Source: Pseudorhodoferax soli (lineage in GTDB: Bacteria; Pseudomonadota; Gammaproteobacteria; Burkholderiales; Burkholderiaceae_C). From it: DNA of 64,000 nt. The notes below the pieces were generated by a model. The model saw nothing but the letters and a program-made list of their open reading frames with translations. It was not told the DNA's origin and did no database searches. Made by a program: the position numbers and the translations under genes. Positions 63,048-64,000 of this stretch are shown here, piece by piece. Every line of letters starts with the position of its first letter. Position 1 is the first letter of the stretch. The stretch is taken from the NCBI RefSeq assembly GCF_003337555.1, contig NZ_QPJK01000001.1, positions 1,385,741 through 1,449,740 of the forward strand, in the 5' to 3' direction.

Positions 63048-63797
63048 ATGGCAGAAGGCAGGGGTGCGGTCGATCGCGTCATCGACATCTTCGAGGTATT
63101 CCGGCAGGGCCAACGGCCACTATCGCTGACCGAACTCGCTGCCGCCGCACGCATGCCCAAGAGCAGTTGCCACGCCATCGTCGGCACACTGATCGCCCGC
63201 GGTTATCTCTACACGCTGGAACATCCGCGTGCGCTCTATCCGACGCAGCGCTTGCTGGACGTGGCACACGACATCGTGGCCGGTGACCCGTTCCTCGAGC
63301 ATGTGCTGCCACGGCTGGAGGAGCTGCGGGATGCTTCGACGGAGACGGTCATCCTCGGCAAACGCCAAGGTGGACGCGTGGTGTATTTGCAGGTGCTGGA
63401 GGGACTGCACCCCATCCGCTACTCGGCCAACCCAGGCGACCTCAAGCCGCTGCATTCCAGTGCGATCGGCAAAGCCTTGCTGGGCGCACAAAAGGAAGCG
63501 GCCCTGCGCAGGTGGGCTGCAGACCAGAGCCTGCATCGCGTGACGGCCGCCACGATCTGCGATCCCGACCGCCTGGTGGCCGACGTGCTGCAAAGCCGGC
63601 AAGCCGGGTTTTTTCAAACACGCGGCGAGAACGTAGAGGATGTCTGGGCCGTCGCCGCATTCTTCACCGCTGGCCGAGAAACCCTCGCCATTGGCTTGGC
63701 AGGCCCCAAACACCGCATGCAGGACAGCGTGCTCTCATGCGCCCAGCAATTGGTGACCACCTGCAGTCTGGTGGCGCGTCAATTCAAGAATGCCTGA
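63048..63797 (+). CDS. IclR-family regulator
   Basis: A 249-residue regulator. The N-terminal winged helix (about 8-65) has DRVIDIFEVFRQGQRPLSLTELAAAARMPKSSCHAIVGTL-type residues. The effector domain has STETVILGKRQGGRVVYLQV, LKPLHSSAIGKALLGA and DVWAVAAFFTAGRETLAIGLAGP. The N-terminal Cys in SSCHA is common in the family. CAGGAGCGTGC precedes the ATG. It probably controls the dioxygenase and the Bug gene nearby, as many IclR proteins regulate adjacent catabolic genes. It is the last protein gene before the rRNA operon. Confidence 0.9.
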   Translation: MAEGRGAVDRVIDIFEVFRQGQRPLSLTELAAAARMPKSSCHAIVGTLIARGYLYTLEHPRALYPTQRLLDVAHDIVAGDPFLEHVLPRLEELRDASTETVILGKRQGGRVVYLQVLEGLHPIRYSANPGDLKPLHSSAIGKALLGAQKEAALRRWAADQSLHRVTAATICDPDRLVADVLQSRQAGFFQTRGENVEDVWAVAAFFTAGRETLAIGLAGPKHRMQDSVLSCAQQLVTTCSLVARQFKNA

Positions 63798-63825
63798 CAA
63801 CACTCACGAATCGAAGGTCCAAGTA

Positions 63826-63860
63826 AAAACGCCCCAACCTCTTGGAGGTTGGGGCGTTTT
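63826..63860. terminator. Bidirectional intrinsic terminator
   Basis: A perfect 16-bp stem AAAACGCCCCAACCTC (63826-63841) and its complement (63845-63860) with loop TTG. Runs of A on the left and T on the right allow it to terminate both the IclR transcript on the plus strand and the rRNA operon on the minus strand. This is the strongest terminator in the window. Confidence 0.93.
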
Positions 63861-63871
63861 CGGCTGTAGGA

Positions 63872-63986
63872 GCCTGACGATGACCTACTTTCACACGGGA
63901 ACCCACACTATCATCGGCGCAAAGTCGTTTCACTGTCCTGTTCGGGATGGGAAGGAGTGGTACCAACTTGCTATGGTCATCAGGCA
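63872..63986 (-). rRNA. rrf: 5S ribosomal RNA
   Basis: Read on the minus strand, the sequence begins TGCCTGATGACCATAGCAAG and ends with the complementary GGTCATCGTCAGGC. The internal CCCATCCCGAACAGG and GTGTGGG segments are invariant landmarks of bacterial 5S rRNA, and the ends pair to form helix I. It is about 115 nt, as usual. It is the 3' end of an rRNA operon transcribed leftward. The rest of the operon lies beyond the right edge. Confidence 0.97.
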
Positions 63987-64000
63987 TAACTTGTTGCTGC

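Noticed and set aside
63872..64000. tRNA genes near the rRNA operon
   Set aside because: Only the 5S gene and 14 further bases are inside the window; no cloverleaf could be drawn anywhere nearby.

Overview
The window is high-GC DNA (roughly two thirds G+C by eye) with the gene content of a betaproteobacterium of the Comamonadaceae or a close Burkholderiales relative. The pointers are three Bug/TctC-type periplasmic binding proteins without membrane partners, several LysR regulators facing catabolic operons, CaiB/BaiF CoA-transferases, a TRAP transporter with a split transketolase, a cstA-ybdD pair, and a 5S rRNA gene of betaproteobacterial type. Genus cannot be fixed from sequence reading alone. 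I ran no database search; all family assignments come from recognising motifs and overall sequence character.

Layout. 1-8831: the C-terminal 2859 residues of a filamentous-haemagglutinin/CdiA-type exoprotein, ending in a low-GC papain-fold toxin domain, with an overlapping Imm35-like immunity gene. 8900-10058: a decayed IS5-family element with a TTAA target duplication. 10063-10934: gene remnants, including a possible broken Phd-type antitoxin. 10935-13710: divergent ATPase and permease genes of an iron(III)-type ABC transporter. 13714-15316: a stand-alone infA paralogue, a Pr6Pr-like membrane protein and a HIT protein. 15382-17592: a Fur-box-controlled TonB-dependent receptor.

17597-27331 is a LysR gene facing a seven-gene CoA-thioester degradation operon (FadJ-like, thiolase, two acyl-CoA dehydrogenases, enoyl-CoA hydratase, CoA-transferase, Bug protein) whose order resembles the pim dicarboxylate operon. 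27341-29920 is a minus-strand group with a 3-methyladenine glycosylase, DUF72, DUF3253 and two small unknowns. 30157-31614 is a haem-oxygenase-like iron protein. 31698-35930 is a second LysR plus Bug/quinone-oxidoreductase/CoA-transferase operon. 36062-39697 holds a c-type cytochrome, a VWA lipoprotein and a divergent ECF sigma/anti-sigma pair. 39732-46237 is a third LysR plus SDR/TRAP/transketolase operon that looks like a complete uptake-and-catabolism unit for a sugar-like or polyol-like compound.

46404-50230 holds an esterase-like lipoprotein, then a convergent aldehyde dehydrogenase/alcohol dehydrogenase pair. 50347-55992 holds ychF, ybdD, cstA and a two-component system, interrupted by two copies of a structured 70-bp repeat. 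56012-60861 holds a MOSC protein, a UbiH-type hydroxylase, a DsbC-like lipoprotein and an M61 peptidase. 60978-63797 holds a third Bug protein, a TauD-type dioxygenase and an IclR regulator. The window ends with a bidirectional terminator and a minus-strand 5S rRNA, the 3' end of an rRNA operon that continues beyond the window.

The items I find most worth following are the toxin/immunity module, the SDR/TRAP/split-transketolase operon, the pim-like operon with a CoA-transferase in place of a ligase, and the 70-bp repeats with compensatory stem changes that overlap the stop codons of two genes.
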